Positions 60,614 to 64,000 of a stretch of DNA of 64,000 nucleotides are shown piece after piece; position 1 is the first letter of the stretch, and each line of letters begins with the position of its first letter. The translations under genes were made by a program, and so were the position numbers. The stretch comes from Neonectria sp. B-13 (Eukaryota; Ascomycota; Sordariomycetes; Hypocreales; Nectriaceae). Below the pieces are notes generated by a model, which saw nothing but the letters and a program-made list of their open reading frames with translations, was not told where the DNA came from and made no database searches. The DNA lies in assembly GCA_002682825.1 (NCBI GenBank), contig NOKP01000018.1:404827-468826 (forward strand), given 5' to 3'.

Positions 60614-62104
60614 ATGGGCCCACCACGCACTCGCCGCACTTTCAGCATGAATCCCAGCCGCTTCCACGAGGGCTCCATGAACGACCGCACATCGGCGGCG
60701 CCACCGGTGCATTTCCTCGAACCCGGCGAGCGGGAAGCTCTGGAGCTCCCCGCCATGCGGTCGCATCCCCGGCCGGCCAGCGACGACTGGGCCGACAAGC
60801 AAGTCAAGAAGGGGCGGCTTCTAGGCCAGGTCTGGGACGGGGTCCGCGGCCGCCTAGGGCTGAAAAGGGAGCCCGACGAGGAGAAGGGCTCGCGGAAGAG
60901 GGAAATGAGCCGGAAGGGCGACAGGGACGAGAATCGTCGGGACAGGTCGAGAGTGAGGGACATATCAAGACCGAGAGACAGGTCAAGGGGTAGAGAAAGG
61001 AAGAGCGACGACAGGACGAAGGGAGATCTGGAAGACAAGTCGAAGGAAGAAAGGCAGAAGGAGGAAGCCCAGAAGGATGAGATGCCAACCAGGGAAGAAA
61101 TCCTGGCCAACTATCATCATCTCGTCAACTCGGGCTTCTTCACCTCTCATGCCATCCAATCGACTCGCCAACCCCCTCCTGGCTCTGCCTCATCATCTGC
61201 TCAAGATGGTGCCTCAAGTGCCTCGAGTGCTTCCCGTGCTCCTCCTCGCTCTTACACGCCTCAACCTCCACCTCCGCCTCGGGCTCCTACGCCGGCAACA
61301 CGCCCAAAATCCTCATCGGCTAAGCCTCACTCAACACCCAAACAGCGTTCCTCTCATGAGCAACCCCAATCTGCTACCTACGACGAACTTGTTGCTTCGG
61401 GATTCTTCTCGCCACCTACTCCCCGACGTTCCCGGAAGCCGTCGCCTTCCCCTGTTGCTCCCGCTCCCGTCGTCCACTCTACCCGCTCGTCCCGCGACTT
61501 CCTCCAGCCCCCAACACCACGCTGGACCTCTCGCGCGGGCACCCCAAGTGCTTCTCGAGCACCCTCACCAATGCCATCTCCTGCTAGCGCGTCCTCCCGG
61601 GGAACTAAGCGCGCAGCTGCGGACAACGCATCGGACGACGAAGATAATGATGATTCTACAAACGATCCCCCAACGCCGAAGAAGAGGCTCCGCAAGTCGC
61701 CTTCCCGCGAAATAACCGTCCCCAAGCTTCGCCATGTTGCCTCACGCCGCGCCCTCCTCCCGCGTCGGAGTGTCTCAGGCCCACACAGCACCAGTCGCGA
61801 GTATAACAAGCTCGCCCGGCGCGTCCTCGGCCGTCTGCCAGGCGGGAATGCCAGGAGTTCCAATGACACGCCCGACCGTCGTGGAAGCCCTGCAGCTAGA
61901 CGCTGCGCATCGGGCGAGTCGAAGGCGCCTCTGCAGGAATCCTATTACACGCGAGTTCTCCGCCCTCGTCGGAGCGCTGCGGAGACTCTGTGCGTTGTCC
62001 CGAATGCAAACCGTGGCATTCCCAAGGTCCCTGTCATACCCGAAAAATTCGTTACTTGCGAGGATCGTGAGAACGGTGCTCCCTATCTCGCTCTGCGCCT
62101 GTAG
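60614..62104 (+). CDS. Uncharacterised disordered basic protein with duplicated LVxSGFF motif
   Basis: A single-exon frame of 496 residues. The start ATG at 60614 sits in a good context (ACCAAAATGGGC). The frame extends upstream only from a TTG. No known domain is recognised. The layout is a conserved-looking head (TFSMNPSRFHEGSMNDR, VHFLEPGEREALELP), a short helix (KQVKKGRLLGQVWDGVRGRL) and a long Arg/Lys/Glu/Asp run (residues 84-160) that could be a charged helix or RS-like region. Then come two copies of a decamer, YHHLVNSGFF (167-176) and YDELVASGFF (256-265), separated by Pro/Ser-rich linker. A Ser/Pro/Arg tail with KKRLRK-type nuclear-localisation patches follows. The end (ESYYTRVLRPRRSAAETL and NRGIPKVPVIPEKF) looks ordered. 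Nuclear location is plausible. Its role and any link to veA are unknown. Confidence 0.7.
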   Translation: MGPPRTRRTFSMNPSRFHEGSMNDRTSAAPPVHFLEPGEREALELPAMRSHPRPASDDWADKQVKKGRLLGQVWDGVRGRLGLKREPDEEKGSRKREMSRKGDRDENRRDRSRVRDISRPRDRSRGRERKSDDRTKGDLEDKSKEERQKEEAQKDEMPTREEILANYHHLVNSGFFTSHAIQSTRQPPPGSASSSAQDGASSASSASRAPPRSYTPQPPPPPRAPTPATRPKSSSAKPHSTPKQRSSHEQPQSATYDELVASGFFSPPTPRRSRKPSPSPVAPAPVVHSTRSSRDFLQPPTPRWTSRAGTPSASRAPSPMPSPASASSRGTKRAAADNASDDEDNDDSTNDPPTPKKRLRKSPSREITVPKLRHVASRRALLPRRSVSGPHSTSREYNKLARRVLGRLPGGNARSSNDTPDRRGSPAARRCASGESKAPLQESYYTRVLRPRRSAAETLCVVPNANRGIPKVPVIPEKFVTCEDRENGAPYLALRL

Positions 62105-63474
62105 TCGATTTCCATGTTGCTTTCATGGATTTATCTGCTATCGGAACGAGCGTGTAGCGGGGCTCAGCCCTCATGAACAATGAATGGAAAATGGGAGAGA
62201 TATGGCGAAGGGAAAAGCAACAGGGGCGCAATTGTGATTTGACAAGTCTTCTGGGCTCTTATGATGACGGATGACTCTTCACGCGGTTAACGACTTTTGG
62301 CTTTTTGTATGATTTCGTGTTTTTAGGTGTTGCAATGTTGGAACGCCGTACACGTGGAGAATATCCACGATGACAATGCGGTATGACAATCGATGCATAA
62401 CGATGTCCTTCCTTCTTGGTGTCTTCCTTCTCTCAATAGAGGAGGACTCTGATTTTTGGCTGGGGGGGTTTTGTTTCCTTGCTCTTCTCTTGTTGGGAAT
62501 TGGACCTCTGGACTTGGACCTGGGATCTTGGGAGCGTTGGGTATTGGGTGGGATATGGGACACGGGATGTGGGATATGGGGTTTGGAATCTGGAATTTCG
62601 CGATTGCTTTGGTTTATTATATTGGAATGAATGACAGGGGAAGTGAGTAATGAGGGACAGGACAGGACGAGGATAGATACATTCTGGCCCTCGTCCACTT
62701 CCGGTTTACATTTTATGGTGCAGAGGAATAGAACGATGTTTGAGCTATCCACTCACGTACAAGGCTTGGCTTGACTTATAATACTTCCCAGGCTAAGATC
62801 GATAACATGACTCTCAGCTGCGGCAGAACGACGTGACGTCCAGTCTTCTGTAGTTATGCTATATATACAATTCGCTATGTGTGCGTGAAACCCCCGCGTC
62901 ATTCCCTGTCCCGCCCGTCCAAGTCAATTCCATCCCTCGGTGCTATTTCCAAGCCAAGAAAACAAAGATCCCGTATCTGAACAACAACAAAGTCAACGCA
63001 CATCCGTCACCTCCCAAACCGAACTGCCACCTTCTTTGCCGTCCTCCGTATATAGTAAGGAACCTAACAGTCAACACTTGTCCGCACTCCCAAGAAACCG
63101 GCGCCCAACAAGCCGCCTCCAGAACAAAAAAAGTTATTAAGTTCGGAGCCCACAAACATGGGCCAGAATTAAACACTGCCTCCATCATCAGGTCCTCCAA
63201 GGACTCTCTCGCTCGTAAATGTTTTTCATCTTCGCCTTCTCGTTGGGGGTTGAGAAACGAATATCCCGGCGAAGAAGACCCCTTTGCTTCCCGCGGGTAA
63301 AACGAATGGCCGTTATAAATAAAACGTAGAACTGAAACAAAACAAACCGCGTAGCATAAAATTGTTCATAGGTCATAAAAGTGGCCAACAACAAGCCTGA
63401 GATCCCATCATTCCGGAGAAAAAAAACACGTCCTGTATCTAAGAAGGAAAGAAAAAAATACCACCATGATATTT
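62105..63474. other. 1.4-kb spacer between convergent genes
   Basis: The disordered protein gene (+) and the membrane protein gene (-) converge here, so it holds two 3' ends. A GGGATATGGGA-type imperfect repeat lies near 62550-62585. No coding exon is supported. Confidence 0.55.
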
Positions 63475-63993
63475 TCAAATCTCAACGACTCGCTCAGGTA
63501 TGTTCTGCTGGATGAGCTGCTGTGTCTTGTCGACGCCACCTTGCCAGAGAGAGCGGGCGAATGCCAAAGCAAAGGGGACAAGCGAGGGGAAGTAGTTGTA
63601 AAGCCCGATGCAGACCATGATTACAAGAAGAGGGATCTGCAGTGTGATTAGCGTGATGTCAGGGGCAGGAAGGCGAGTCAAACTTACCCAGATGAAGAAC
63701 AGATTGCGGTCACTGCTGAGTCTCTTCAACTTCTCCTCGCGCGCTGCCAGGAACTGCTCCTGCTGCTCTTTTGTAATAGCGTTCTTCCGACCAATCATGA
63801 GGATGCTAGGAACCTGGGTCTTGGTCGCAGCTGTTTCGGAGGTTGACGCCTGATCGTACAGACTAGCACATTTAACATCGGCCTCGGCGTCGCAAGCAGC
63901 CTGAAGGGCCGAAGCTTGCTTCCTGTCGAGAACTTGTTGAGGAAACAGCTCTTCATATGCAGGCGGAGCCGTGGGGCTGTTCTTGGCAGTCAT
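63475..63993 (-). CDS. Small PPxY-containing membrane protein of unknown function
   Basis: Exon 1 is 63688-63993 and exon 2 is 63475-63636, with a 51-nt intron at 63637-63687 (GTAAGT donor, GCTAAT branch, TGCAG acceptor), giving about 155 residues. The N-terminus TAPPAYEELFP carries a PPAY motif of the kind bound by WW domains (for example Nedd4/Rsp5-family ligases). A charged helical middle follows (NAITKEQQEQFLAAREEKLK). One or two membrane segments come next (NLFFIWIPLLVIMVCIGLYN and a weaker FPSLVPFALAFARSLW). A polar tail (QQLIQQNIPERVVEI) ends the protein. The intron length is a multiple of three and has no in-frame stop, so an unspliced form would add 17 residues inside the membrane segment. 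The start is seven bases from the window edge, so an upstream exon is possible. Family unknown. Confidence 0.72.
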   Translation of the reverse strand: MTAKNSPTAPPAYEELFPQQVLDRKQASALQAACDAEADVKCASLYDQASTSETAATKTQVPSILMIGRKNAITKEQQEQFLAAREEKLKRLSSDRNLFFIWVSLTRLPAPDITLITLQIPLLVIMVCIGLYNYFPSLVPFALAFARSLWQGGVDKTQQLIQQNIPERVVEI

Positions 63994-64000
63994 ATCCCAC

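Overview
This window is nuclear DNA of a filamentous ascomycete (Pezizomycotina). It is most likely a Sordariomycete and plausibly Hypocreales, but the order is a guess. The evidence is short spliceosomal introns (about 50-140 nt, GTRNGY donors, CTAAC/CTAAT-like branch sites), a velvet regulator (VeA), a fusion-type glutamate synthase with an N-terminal propeptide, and a fungal opsin-related protein. I saw no bacterial operon, CRISPR array, rRNA, tRNA or intact transposon. One 37-base run of N lies at 28880-28916.

I support 16 protein genes. From 1 to 27180 all are on the minus strand: a bZIP factor cut by the window edge, the nuclear-pore scaffold protein Nic96/Nup93 with an N-terminal GLFG domain, a D-ribulokinase-like FGGY kinase, a conserved 811-residue fungal protein of unknown function, an SPX/VTC polyphosphate-complex subunit (Vtc2/3-like), and NAD(P)H glutamate synthase. 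A gene-free stretch of about 7 kb follows (27180-34194).

From 34195 to 46281 is a dense housekeeping block: APC/C subunit Apc15 (+), the Qc-SNARE Bet1, the H2A.Z chaperone Chz1, ER membrane complex subunit Emc10 and a Pho80-type cyclin (all minus), then a Vid28/ARMC8 armadillo subunit of the GID ubiquitin ligase (+). An opsin-related membrane protein lacking the retinal lysine follows (+, 47790-48819). Next comes a gene-free stretch of about 8.4 kb leading into veA (+, 57225-58865), an uncharacterised disordered protein with a duplicated LVxSGFF motif (+, 60614-62104), and a small PPxY-containing membrane protein on the minus strand at the right edge.

Most genes are unrelated housekeeping functions and not a cluster. 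Two loose themes are phosphate/polyphosphate homeostasis (VTC subunit and Pho80-type cyclin, 20 kb apart) and regulation of development (veA with a very long upstream region). I did not find a clear new multi-gene system. The best leads are the veA upstream desert, the LVxSGFF protein beside veA with its paired GGTACGTACC palindromes, the GLFG-bearing Nic96 and the 10-nt microexon in chz1. All exon structures were worked out by eye from splice signals, reading phase and remembered family conservation. No similarity search or expression data were available.
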